Shown here piece after piece: positions 10,101 through 23,637 of a DNA stretch of 64,000 nucleotides. The stretch is from Avena insularis (taxonomy: Eukaryota; Streptophyta; Magnoliopsida; Poales; Poaceae). Within the stretch, counting starts at the first letter, position 1, and each line of letters starts with the position of its first letter. Made by a program: the position numbers and the translations under genes. Under the pieces are notes generated by a model. That model was not told the DNA's origin, made no database searches, and saw only the letters and a list, made by a program, of their open reading frames with translations. The stretch is from positions 353,160,329 through 353,224,328 of the forward strand of contig CM042686.1 in NCBI GenBank assembly GCA_023614405.1. Reading direction: 5' to 3'.

Positions 10101-13100
10101 TTCATGACTGTTCTTTTCACATACCACATATGGATCCACCAGTGTCATTGAAATGTGTGTTCTCTTCAGAGACCACACATGGATCCAACAGTGTCATTGC
10201 ATGTGTGTTCTTTTTACTAACAACAACAAGAGTCATTTCATGTGTGTTGTTTTCACATACCACATATGGATCCACCAGTGTCATTGAAATGTGTGCTCTT
10301 TTTACAATCCACCTATGGATCCACCAGTGTCATTGCATGGGTGTTCTTTTCACTAACAACAATTGGAGTCATTTCATGTGTGTTGTTTTCACATACCACA
10401 TATGGATCCACCAGTGTCATTGCATGTGCGCTCTCTTCACATACCACCTATGGATCCACCGGTGTCATTGCATGTGTGTTCTCTTCACAATCCACCTATG
10501 GATCCACCAGTGTCATTGCATGTGTGTTCTTTTAACTAACAACAACTGGAGTCATTTCATGTTTGTTCTTTTCACATACCACGTATGGATCCACCAGTGT
10601 CATTGCACGTGTGCTCTTTTCACAATCAACCTACGGATCCACCAGTGTCATTGCATGTGTGCTCTTTTCACTAGCAACAACCAGAGTCGTTGCATGTGTG
10701 TTCTTTTCACATACCACATATGGATCCACAGTGTCATTGCATGTGTGTTCTTTTACTAACAACAACTGGAGTCATTTCATGACTTTTCTTTTCACATACC
10801 ACATATGGATCCACCAGTGTCATTGAAATGTGTGTTCTCTTTAGAGACCACACATGGATCCACTAGTGTCATTGCATGTGTGTTCTTTTTACTAACAACC
10901 AAAGTCATTTCATGTGTGTTCTTTTCACATACCACATATGGATCCACTAGTGTAATTGAAATGTGTGCTCTTTTCATAATCCACCTATGGATCCACCAGT
11001 GTCATTGCATGTGTGTTCTTTTCACTAACAACATCTGGAGTCATTTCATGTGTGTTCTTTTCACATACATCATATGGATCCACCAGAAGCATTGCATGTG
11101 TGCTCTCTTCACATAGCACCTATAGATCCACCGGTGTCATTGCATGTGTGTTCTCTTCACAATCCACCTATGGATCCACCAGTGTCATTACATGTGTGTT
11201 CTTTTTACTAACAATTGGAGTCATTTCATGTGTGTTCTTTTCACATACCACATATGGATCCACCGGTGTCATTGAAATGTGTGCTCTTTTCACAATCCAC
11301 CTTTGGATCCACCAGTGTCATTGCATGTGTGTTCTTTTTACTAACAACAACTGGAGTCATTTCATCACTGTTCTTTTCACATACCACATATGGATCCACC
11401 GGTGTCATTGAAATGTGTGTTCTCTCCAGAGACCACACATGGATCCACCAGTGTCATTGCATGTATGTTCTTTTTACTAACAACAACCAGAGTCATTGCA
11501 TGTGTGTTCTTTTCACACACCACATATGGATCCACCAGTGTCATTGCATGTGTGTTCTTTTCACAATCCACCTATGGATCCACTAGTATCATTGCATGTG
11601 TGTTCTCTTTACTAACAACAACCAGAGTCATTGCATGTGTGTTCTTTTCACATAGCACCTATGGATCCACCAGTGTCATTGGATGTGTGTTCTTTTTACA
11701 AACAACAACCAGAGTCATTGAAATGTGTGTTCTTTTCACATACCACAAATGGATCCACCAGTGTCATTGCATGTGTGCTTTTTTTAGTAACAGCAACCAG
11801 GGTCATTGCATGTGTGTTCTCTTCAGAGACATCACATGGATCCACCAGTGTCATTGCATGTGTGTTCTTTTCACAATCCACCCATGGATCCAGCAGTGTC
11901 ATTGCATGTGTGGTCTTTTTACTAACAACAACCAGAGTCATTGCATGTGTGTTCTTTTCACATACCACCTATGGATCCACCAGTGTCATTGCATGTGTGC
12001 TCTTTTTTACTAACGACAACTGGGGTCATGGCATGTGTGTTCTCTTCAGAGACCACACATGGATCCACTAGTGTCATTGCATGTGTGTTCTTTTCACAGT
12101 CCACCTATGGATCCAGCAGTGTCATTGCATGTGTGCTCTTTTTACTGACAACAACCAGAGTCATTACATGTCTGTTCTTTTCACATACCACCTATGGATC
12201 CACCAGTGTCATTGCATGTGTGCTCTTTTTTACTAACGACAACTGGGGTCATTGCATGTGTGTTCTCTTCAGAGACCACACATGGATCCACCAGTGTCAT
12301 TCCATGTGTGTTCTTTTCACAATCCACCTCTGGATCCAGCAGTGTCATTGCACGTGTGCTCTTTTTACAATCCACCTATGGATCCACCAGTGTCATTGCA
12401 TGTATGTTATTTTTACTAACAATAACTAGAGTCATTTCATGTGTGTTCTTTTCATATACCACATATGGATCCACCAGTGTCATTGAAATGTGTGCTCTTT
12501 TCACAATCCACCTATGGATCCACCAGTGTCATTGCATGTTTGTTCTTTTTACTAACAACAACTGGAGTCATTTCATGTGTGTTCTTTTCACATACCACAC
12601 ATGGATCCACCAGTGTCATTGCATGTGTGCTCTTTTTACAATCCACCTATGGATCCAGCAGTATCATTCCATGTGTGTTCTTTTGACATACCACATATGG
12701 ATCCACCAGTGTCATTGCATGTGTGATCTTTTCACAATCCACCTATGGATCCATCAGTGTCATTGCATGTGTGCTCTTTCCACAATCCACCTATGGATCC
12801 ATCAGTGTCATTGCATGTGTGTTCTTTTGACTAACAACAACTAGAGTCATTGCATGTGTGTTCTTTTCACACACCATATATGGATCCACGAGTGTCATTG
12901 CATGTGTGTTCTTTTCACAATCCACCTATGGATCCACTAGAGTCATTGAAATGTGTGTTCTCTTCAGAGACCACCTATGGATCCACCAGTGTCATTGCAT
13001 GTGTGCTCTTTTTTACTAACAACAACTGGGGTCATTGCATGTGTGTTCTCTTCAGAGACCACACATGGATCCACCAGTGTCATTGCATGTGTGTTCTTTT

Positions 13101-15999
13101 CACAATCCACCTATGGATCCAGCAGTGTCAATGCATGTGTCCTCTTTTTACAATCCACCTATGGATCCATCAATGTCATTGCATGTGTGTTCTTTTTACT
13201 AACAACAACTAGAGTCATTTCATGTGTGTTCTTTTCACAGACCACATATGGATCCACCAGTGTCATTACAATGTCCGCTATTTTCACAATCCACCTATTG
13301 ATCCACCAGTGTCATTGCATGTGTGTTCTTTTTACTAACAACAACTGGAGTCATTTCATGTGTGTTCTTTTCACATACCACATATGGATCCACCAGTGTC
13401 ATTGCATCTGTGCTTTTTTTACTAACAACAACTGGGGTCTTGCATGTGTGTTCTCTTTAGAGACCACACATGGATCCACCAGTGTCATTGCATGTGTGTT
13501 CTTTTCACAATCCACCTATGGATCCAGCAGTGTCATTGCATGTGTCCTCTTTTTAGTAACAACAACTAGAGTCATTGCATGTGTGTTCTCTTCAGAGACC
13601 ACACATGGATCCACCAGTGTCATTGCATGGGTGTTCTTTTTAATAACAACAACCAGAGTCATTGCATGTGTGTTCTCTTCACAATCCACCTATGGATCCA
13701 CCGGTGTCATTGCATGTTTGTTCTTTTTACTAACAACAACTGGAGTCATTTCATGTGTGTTCTTTTCACATACCACATATGGATCCACCAGTGTCATTAA
13801 AATGTGTGCTCTTTTCACAATCCACCTATGGATCCACCAGTGTAATTGCATGTGTGTTCTTTTTACTAACAACAACTAGAATCATTGCATGTGTGTTCTT
13901 TTCACATACCACATATGGATCCACCGGTGTCATTGAAATGTGTGTTCTGTTCAGAGACAACACATGGATCTACTAGTGCCATTGCATGTGTGTTCTTTTT
14001 ACTAACAACAACCAGAGTCATTGCATGTGTGTTCTTTTCACACACCACATATGGATCCACCAGTGTCATTGCATGTGTGTTCTTTTCACAATCTACCTAT
14101 GGATCCACCAGTGTCACTGCATGTGTGTTCTTTTTACTAACAAGAACTGGAGTCATTGCATGTGTGTTCTTTTGACATACCACATATGGATCCTCCAGTG
14201 TCATTGTAGGTGTGTTCTTTTTACTAACAACAACTAGAGTCATTTCATGATTGTTCTTTTCACATACCACATATGGACCCACCGGTGTCAATGAAAAGTG
14301 TGTTCTCTTCAGAGACCACACATGGATCCACCAGTGTCATTGCATGTGTGGTCTTTTTACTAACAACAACCAGAGATATTGCATGTGCGTTCTTTTCACA
14401 CACCACATATGGATCCACCAGTGTCATTGCATGTGTGTTCTTTTCACAATCCACCTATGGATCCACTAGTGTCATTGCATGTGTGTTCTTTTTACATACC
14501 ACCTATGGATGCACTAGTGTCATTGCATGTGTGTTCTTTTTACTAACAACAACCAGAGTCATTCAAATGTGTGTTCTTTTCACATACCACATATGGATCC
14601 ACCAGTGTCATTGCATGTGTGCTTTTTTTACTAACAACAACTGGGGTCATTGCATGTGTGTTCTCTTCAGAGACCACACATGGATCCACCAGTGTCATTG
14701 CATGTGTGTTGTTTTCATACTCCACCTATGGATCCAACAGTGTCATTGCATGTGTGCTCTTTTTACTAACAACAACCAGAGTCATTGCATGTGTGTTCTT
14801 TTCACATACCACCTATGGATCCACCAGTGTCATTGCATGTGTGCTCTTTTTTACTAACAACAACTGGGGTCATTGCATGTGTGTTCTCTTCAGAGACCAC
14901 ACATGGATTCACCAGTGTCATTGCATGTGTGTTCTTTTCACAATCCACCTATGGATCCAGCAGTTTCAATGCATGTGTCCTCTTTTTACAATCCACCTAT
15001 GGATCCACTAGTGTCATTGCATGTGTGTTCTCTTTACTAACAACAACCAGAGTCATTGCATGTGTGTTCTTTTTACATACCACCTATGGATCCACTAGTG
15101 TCATTGCATGTGTGTTCTTTTTACAAACAACAACCAGAGTCATTCCAATGTGTGTTCTTTTCACATACCACATATGGATCCACCAGTGTCATTGCATGTG
15201 TGCTTTTTTTACTAACAACAACTGGGGTCATTGCATGTGTGTTCTCTTCAGAGACCACACATGGATCCACCAGTGTCATTGCATGTGTGTTCTTTTCATA
15301 CTCCACCTATGGATCCAGCAATGTCATTGCATGTGTGTTCTTTTTACTAACAACAACTAGAGTCATTTCATGTGTGTTCTTTTCACATACCACATATGGA
15401 TCCACCAGTGTCATTGCAATGTCCGCTCTTTTCACAATCCACCTATGGATCCACCAGTGTCTATGCATGTGTGTTCTTTTTACTAACAACAACTGGAGTC
15501 ATTTCATGTGTGTTCTTTTCACATACCACATATGGATCCACCAGTGTCATTGCATGTGTGCTCTTTTCACAATCGACCTATGGATCCAGCAGTGTCATTG
15601 CATGTGTGCTCTTTTTACTAACAACAACCAGAGTCGTTGCATGTGTGTTCTCTTCACATACCACATATGGATCCACCGGTGTCATTGAAATGTGTGTTCT
15701 TTTCACATACCACATATGGATCCACCAGTGTCATTGCATGTGTGCTTTTTTTACTAACAACAACTGGGGTCATTGCATGTGTGTTCTCTTCATTGACCAC
15801 ACATGGATCCAGTAGTGTCATTACATGTGTGTTCTTTTCACAATCCACCTATGGATCCAGCAGTGTCATTGCATGTGTGCTCTTTTTACTAACAACAACC
15901 AGAGTCATTGCATGTGTGTTCTTTTCACATACCACCTATGGATCCACCAGTGTCATTGCATGTGTGATTTTTTACTAACAACAACTGGGGTCATTGCAT

Positions 16000-18900
16000 G
16001 TGTGTTCTCTTCAGAGACCACACATGGATCTACCAGTGTCATTGCATGTGTGTTCTTTTCACAATCCACCTATGGATCCAGCAGTGTCATTGCATGTGTG
16101 CTCTTTTTACAATCCACCTATGGATCCACCAGTGTCATTGCATGTGTGTTCTTTTTACTAACAACAACTAGAGTCATTTCATGTATGTTCTTTTAACATA
16201 CCGCATATGGATCCACCAGTGTCATTGAAATGTGTGCTCTTTTCACAATCCACCTATGGATCCACCAGTGTCATTGCATGTGTGTTCTTTTTACTAACAA
16301 CAACCGGAGTCATTTCATGTGTGTTCTTTTCACATACCACATATGGATCCACCAATGTCATTGCATGTGTGCTCTTTTCGCAATCCACCTATGGATCCAG
16401 AAGTGTCATTGCATGTGTGCTCTTTTTACTAACAACAACCAGAGTCGTTGCATGTGTATTCTCTTCACATACCATATATTGAAATGTGTGTTCTTTTTAC
16501 TAACAACCAGAATCATTGCATGTGTGTTCTTTTCACAATCCACCTATGGATCCATAGTGTCATTGCATGTGTTTTCTTTTTACTAACAACAACCAGAGTC
16601 GTTGCATGTGTGTTCTCTTCACATACCACATATGGATCCACCGGTGTCATTGAAATGTCTGTTCTCTTCAGAGACCACACATGGATCCACCAGTGTCATT
16701 GCATGTGTGTTCTTTTTACTAACAACAACCAGAGTCATTGCATGTGTGTTCTTTTCGCACACCACATATGGATCCACCAGTGTCATTGCATGTGTGTTCT
16801 TTTCACAATCCACCTATGGATCCACCAGTGTCATTGCATGTGTGTTCTCTTTAATAACAACAACCAGAGTCATTGCATGTGTGTTCTTTTCACATACCAC
16901 CTATGGATCCACCAGTGTCATTGCGCGTGTGTTCTTTTTACTAACAACAACCAGAGTCATTGAAATGTGTGTTCTTTTCACATACCACATATGGATCCAG
17001 CAGTGTCATTGCATGTGTGCTTTTTTTACTAACAACAACTAGGGTCATTGCATGTGTGTTCTCTTCAAAGACCACACATGGATCCACCAGTGTCATTGCA
17101 TGTGTGTTCTTTTCACAATCCACCTATGGATCCAGCAGTGTCATTGCATGTGTGCTCTTTTTACAAACAACAACCAGAGTCATTGCATGTGTGTTCTTTT
17201 CACATACCACCTATGGATCCACCAGTGTCATTGCATGTGTGCTCTTTTTACTAACAACAACCAGAGTCATTGAAATGTGTGTTCTTTTCTCATACCACAT
17301 ATGGATCCACCAGTGTCATTGCATATGTGCTTTTTTTACTAACAACAACTAGGGTCATTGCATGAGTGTTCTCTTCAGATACCACACATGGATCCATCAG
17401 TGTCATTGCATGTGTATTCTTTTCACAATCCACCTATGGATCCAGCAGTGTCATTGCATGTGTGCTCTTTTTACTAACAACAACCAGAGTCATTGCATGT
17501 GTGTTCTTTTCACATACCACCTATGGATCCACCAGTGTCATTGCACGTGTGCTTTTTTTTTACTAACAACAACCGGGGTCATTGCATGTGTGTTCTCTTC
17601 AGAGACCACACATGGATCTACCAGTGTCATTGCATGTGTGTTCTTTTCACAATCCACCTATGGATCCAGCAGTGTCATTGCATGTGTGCTCTTTTTACAA
17701 TCCACCTATGGATCCACCAGTGTCATTGCATGTGTGTTCTTTTTACTAACAACAACTAGAGTCATTTCATGTATGTTCTTTTCACATACCGCATATGGAT
17801 CCACCAGTGTCATTGAAATGTGTGCTCTTTTCACAATCCACCTATGGATCCACCAGTGTCATTGCATGTGTGTTCTTTTTACTAACAACAACCGGAGTCA
17901 TTTCATGTGTGTTCTTTTCACATACCACATATGGATCCACCAATGTCATTGCATGTGTGCTCTTTTCGCAATCCACCTATGGATCTAGAAGTGTCATTGC
18001 ATGTGTGCCCTTTTTACTAACAACAACCAGAGTCGTTGCATGTGTATTCTCTTCACATACCATATATTGAAATGTGTGTTCTTTTTACTAACAATAACCA
18101 GAATCATTGCATGTGTGTTCTTTTCACAATCCACCTATGGATCCATAGTGTCATTGCATGTGTTTTCTTTTTACTAACAACAACGAGAGTCATTTCATGA
18201 CTATTCTTTTCACATACCACATATGGATCCACCGGTGTCATTGAAATGTGTGTTCTCTTCAGAGACCACACATGGATCCACCAGTGTCATTGCATGTGTG
18301 TTCTTTTTACTAACAACAACCAGAGTCATTGCATGTGTGTTCTTTTCTCACACCACATATGGATCCACCAGTGTCATTGCATGTGTGTTCTTTTCACAAT
18401 CCACCTATGGATCCACCAGTGTCATTGCATGTGTGTTCTCTTTAATAACAACAACCAGAGTCATTGCATGTGTGTTCTTTTCACATACCACCTATGGATC
18501 CACCAGTGTCATTGCACGAGTGTTCTTTTTACTAACAACAACCAGAGTCATTGAAATGTGTGTTCTTTTCACATACCACATATGGATCCAGCAGTGTCAT
18601 TGCATGTGTGCTTTTTTTACTAACAACAACTAGGGTCATTGCATGTGTGTTCTCTTCAAAGACCACACATGGATCCACTAGTGTCATTGCATGTGTGTTT
18701 TTTTGTACAATCCACCTATGGACCCACCAGTGTCATTGCATGTGTGCTCTTTTTACTAACAACAACCAGAGTCATTGCATGTGTGTTCTTTTCACATACC
18801 ACCTATGGATCCACCAGTGTCATTGCATGTGTGCTCTTTTTACTAACAACAACCAGAGTCATTGAAATGTGTGTTCTTTTCTCATACCACATATGGATCC

Positions 18901-19060
18901 ACCAGTGTCATTGCATATGTGCTTTTTTTACTAACAACAACTAGGGTCATTGCATGAGTGTTCTCTTCAGATACCACACATGGATCCACCAGTGTCATTG
19001 CATGTGTATTCTTTTCACAATCCACCTATGGATCCAGCAGTGTCATTGCATGTGTGCTCT
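16000..19060. repeat. Two-copy 1.59-kb tandem duplication in satellite
   Basis: A shortened monomer that lost about 20 bp (CACATACCATATATTGAAATG) occurs at 16471 and 18059, offset 1588. It is followed in both by the rare ATGGATCCATAGTGTCATT and TGTGTTTTCTTTTTAC forms. Other paired markers are TTCTCTTCAAAGACC (17065/18656), GCATATGTGCTTTTTTTAC and GAGTGTTCTCTTCAGATACC (offset about 1592). The copies are about 16000-17590 and 17590-19060. Confidence 0.85.
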
Positions 19061-21912
19061 TTTTACTAGTAACAACCAGAGTCAATGCATGTGTGTTCTT
19101 TTCACATACCACATATGGATCCACCAGTGTCATTGAAATGTGTGCTATTTTAACAATCCACCTATGGATCCACCAGTGTCATTGCATGTGTGTTATTTTT
19201 ATTATCAACAACTGGAGTCATTGCATGTGTGTTCTTTTGACAAACCACATATGGATCCACCAGTGTCATTGCATGTGTGTTCTTTTTACTAACAACAACT
19301 AGAGTCATTTCATGACTGTTCTTTTCACATACCACATATGGATCCACCGGTGTCATTGAAATGTGTGTTCTCTTCAGAGACCACACATGGATCCACCAGT
19401 GTCATTGCATGTGTGTTCTTTTTATTAACAACAACCAGAGTCATTGCATGTGTGTTCTTTTCACACACCACATATGGATCCACCAGTGTCATTGCATGTG
19501 TGTTCTTTTCAAAATCCACCTATGGATCCACCAGTGTCATTGCATGTGTGTTCTCTTTACTAACAACAACTAGAGTCATTACATGTGTGTTCTTTTCACA
19601 TACCACATATGGATCCACAAGTGTCATTGCATGTGTGTTCTTTTTACTAACAACAACCAGAGTCATTGAAATGTGTGTTCTTTTCACATACCACATATGG
19701 ATCCACCAGTGTCATTGCATGTGTGCTTTTTTGACTAACAACAACTGGGGTCATCGCATGTGTGTTATCTTTAGAGACCACACATGGATCCACTAGTGTC
19801 ATTGCATGTGTGTTCTTTTCACAATCCACCTATGGATCCAGCAGTGTCATTGCATGTGTGCTCTTTTTACTAACCACAACCAGAGTCATTGCATGTGTGT
19901 TCTTTTCACATACCACCTATGGATCCACCAGTGTCATTGCAAGTGTGCTTTTTTTACTAACAACAACCAGGGTCATTGCATGTGTGTTCTCTTCAGAGAC
20001 CACACATGGATCCACCAGTGTCATTGCATGTGTGTGGTTTTCACAATCCACCTATGGATCCAGCAGTGTCATTGCATGTGTGCTCTTTTTACAATCCACC
20101 TCTGGATCCACCAGTGTCATTGCATGTGTGTTCTTTTTACTAACAACAACTAGAGTCATTTCATGTGTGTTCTTTTCACATACCACATATGGATCCACCA
20201 GTGTCATTGAAATGTGTGCTCTTTTCACAATCCACCTATGGATCCACTAGTGTCATTGCATGTGTGTTCTTTTTACTAACAACAACTGGAGTCATTTCAT
20301 GTGTGTTCTTTTCACATACCACATATGGATCCACCAGTGTCATTGCATGTGTGCTCTTTTCACAATCCACCTATGGATCCAGAAGTGTCATTGCATGTGT
20401 GCTCTTTTTACTAACAACAACCAGAGTCGTTTCATGTTTGTTCTCTTCACATACCACATATGGATCCACCGGTGTCATTGAAATGTGTGTTCTTTTTACT
20501 GCCAACAACCACAATCATTACATGTGTGTTCTTTTCACAATCCACCTATGGATCCACATGTCATTGCATGTGTGTTCTTTTACTAACAACAACAGAGTCA
20601 TTTCATGATTTCTTTTCACATACCACATATGGATCCACCGGTGTCATTGAAATGTGTGTTCTCTTCAGACACCACACATGGATCCACCAGTGTCATTGCA
20701 TGTGTGTTCTTTTTACTAACAACAACCAGAGTCATTGCATGTGTGTTCTTTTCTCACACCACATATGGATCCACCAGTGTCATTGCATATGTGTTCTTTC
20801 CACAATCCACCTATGGATCCACCAGTGTCATTGCATGTGTGTTCTCTTTAATAACAACAACCAGAGTCATTGCATGTGTGTTCTTTTCACATACCACCTA
20901 TGGATCCACCAGTGTCATTGCATGTGTGCTCTTTTTTACTAACAACAACCAGTCATTGAAATGTGTGTTCTTTTCACATACCACATATGGATCCAGCAGT
21001 TGTCATTGCATGTGTGCTTTTTTTAATAACAACAACTAGGGTCATTGCATGTGTGTTCTCTTGAGAGACCACATGGATCCACCATGTCATTGCATGTGTG
21101 TTCTTTTCACAATCCACCTATGGATCCAAAGTGTCATTGCATGTGCTCTTTTTAGTAACAACAACGAGTCATTGCATGTGTGTTCTTTTCACAAACCACC
21201 TATGGATCCACGAGTGTCATTGCATGTGCTCTTTTTACTAACAACTGGGGTCATTATGTGCGTTCTCTTAAGAGACCACACATGGATCCACCAGTGTCAT
21301 TGCATGTGTGTTCGTTTCACAATCCACCTATGGATCCAGCAGTGTCATTGCATGTGTGTTCTTTTTACTAACAACAACCAGAGTCATTGAAATGTGTGTT
21401 CTTTTCACATACCACATATGGATCCACCAGTGTCATTGCATGTGTGATTTTTTTACTAACAACAACTGGGGTCATTGCATGTGTGTTCTCTTCAGAGACC
21501 ACACATGGATCCACTATTGTCATTGCATGTGTGTTCTTTTCACAATCCACCTATGGATCCAGCAGTGTCATTGCATGTGTGCTCTTTTTACTAACCACAA
21601 CCAAAGTCATTGCATGTGTGTTCTTTTCACATACCACCTATGGATCCACCAGTGTCAATGCATGTGTGCTTTTTTTACTAACAACAACCAGGGTCATTGC
21701 ATGTGTGTTCTCTTCAGAGACCACACATGGATCCACCAGTGTCATTGCATGTGTGTTCTTTCCACAATCCACCTATGGATCCAGCAGTGTCATTGCATGT
21801 GTGCCCTTTTTACAATCAACCTATGGATCCACTAGTGTCATTGCATGTGTGTTCTTTTTACTAACAAGAACTAGAGTCATTTCATGTGTGTTCTTTTCAC
21901 ATACCACATATG

Positions 21913-23637
21913 GATGCACCAGTTTCATTGAAATGTGTGCTCTTTTCACAATCCACCTATGGACCCACCAGTGTCATTGCATGTGTGTTCTTTTTACTAA
22001 CAACAACTAGAGTCATTTCATGTGTGTTCTTTTCATATACCACATATGGATTCACCAGTGTCATTGCATGTGTGCTCTTTTCACAATCCACCTATGGATC
22101 CAGCAGTGTCATTGCATGTGTGCTCTTTTTACTAGCAACAACCAGAGTCGTTGCATGTGTGTTCTCTTCACATACCACATATGGATCCACCGGTGTCATT
22201 GAAATGTGTGTTCTTTTTACTAACAACAACCGGAATCATTGAATGTGTGTTCTTTTCACAATACACCTATGGATCCACCAGTGTCATTGCATGTGTGTTC
22301 TTTTTACTAACAACAATGGGAGTCATTTCATGACTGTTCTTTTCACATACCACATATGGATCCATCGGTGTCATTGAAATGTGTGTTCTCTTCAGAGACC
22401 ACACATGGATCCACCAGTGTCATTGCATGTGTGTTCTTTTTACTAACAATTACAAGTGTCATTGCATGTGTGTTCTTTTCACATACCACATATGGATCCA
22501 CCAGTGTCATTGCATGTGTGTTCTTTTCACAATCCACCTATGGATCCACCAGTGTCATTGCATGTGTGTTCTCTTTAATAACAACAACCAGAGTCATTGC
22601 ATGTGTGTTCTTTTCACATACCACCTATGGATCCACCAGTGTCATTGCACGTGTGTTCTTTCTACTAACAACAACCAGAGTCATTGAAATGTGTGTTCTT
22701 TTTACATACCACATATGGATCCAGCAGTGTCATTGCATGTGTGCTTTTTTTACTAACAACAACTAGGGTCATTGCATGTCTGTTCTCTTCAGAGACCACA
22801 CATGGATCCACCAGTGTCATTGCATGTGTGTTCTTTTCACAATCCACCAATGGATCCAGCAGTGTCATTGCATGTGTGCTCTTTTTACTAACAACAACCA
22901 GAGTCATTGCATGTGTGTTCTTTTCACATACCACCTATGGATCCACCAGTGTCATTGCATGTGTGCTCTTTTTTACTAACAACAACTGGGGTCATTGCGT
23001 GTGTGTTCTCTTCAGAGACCACACATGGATCCACCAGTGTCATTGCATGTGTGTTCGTTTCACAATCCACCTATGGATCCAGCAGTGTCATTGCATGTGT
23101 GCCCTTTTTACAATCCACCTATGGATCCACCAGTGTCATTTCATGTGTGGTCTTTTTGATAACAACAACTACAGTCATTTCATGTGTGTTCTTTTCACAT
23201 ACCACATATGGATCCACCAGTGTCATTGAAATGTGTGATGTTTTCACAATCCACCTATGGATCCACCAGTGTCATTGCATGTGTGTTATTTTTACAAACA
23301 ACAACTGGAGTCATTGCATGTGTGTTCTTTTGACATACCATATATGGATCCACCAGTGTCATTGCATGTGTGTTCTTTTTACTAACAACAACTGGAGTCA
23401 TTTCATGACTGTTCTTTTCACATACCACATATGGATCCACTGGTGTCATTGAAATGTGTGTTCTCTTCAGAGACCACACATGGATCCCCCAGTGTCATTG
23501 CATGTGTGTTCTTTTTATTAACAACAACCAGAGTCATTGCATGTGTGTTCTTTTCACACACCACATATGGATCCACCAGTGTCATTGCATGTGTGTTCTT
23601 TTCAAAATCCACCTATGGATCCACCAGTGTCATTGCA
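21913..23637. repeat. Duplicated satellite segment, copy B (offset 21,912)
   Basis: Counterpart of 1-1725. Monomer order and rare variants match throughout, with scattered substitutions (for example TTTTTGCTAACAAC versus TTTTTGATAACAAC). It lies inside block 2, just before the segment that begins the 24-kb duplication copy. Confidence 0.85.

Larger units (their letters stand above)
1380..12950. repeat. Large segmental duplication, copy A (satellite + retroelement + satellite)
   Basis: This segment is collinear with about 25400-36850 at an offset drifting from 24.02 to 24.28 to 23.87 kb because of small gains and losses of monomers. It includes the truncated Tat-lineage element. Shared rare markers are TTCAAAATCC, CTGCCAACAACCACAATC, the element left junction, both LTR junctions, CAATTTCATTAAAATG, CATCATATGGATCCACCAGA and CACTAGAGTCATTGAAATG. 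The boundaries are approximate because the sequence is repetitive. Confidence 0.85.

Noticed and set aside
12953..13879. 308-codon satellite ORF
   Set aside because: Same explanation: monomer lengths of 48 and 39 keep the frame open. It ends simply at a TAG-containing 39-bp unit.
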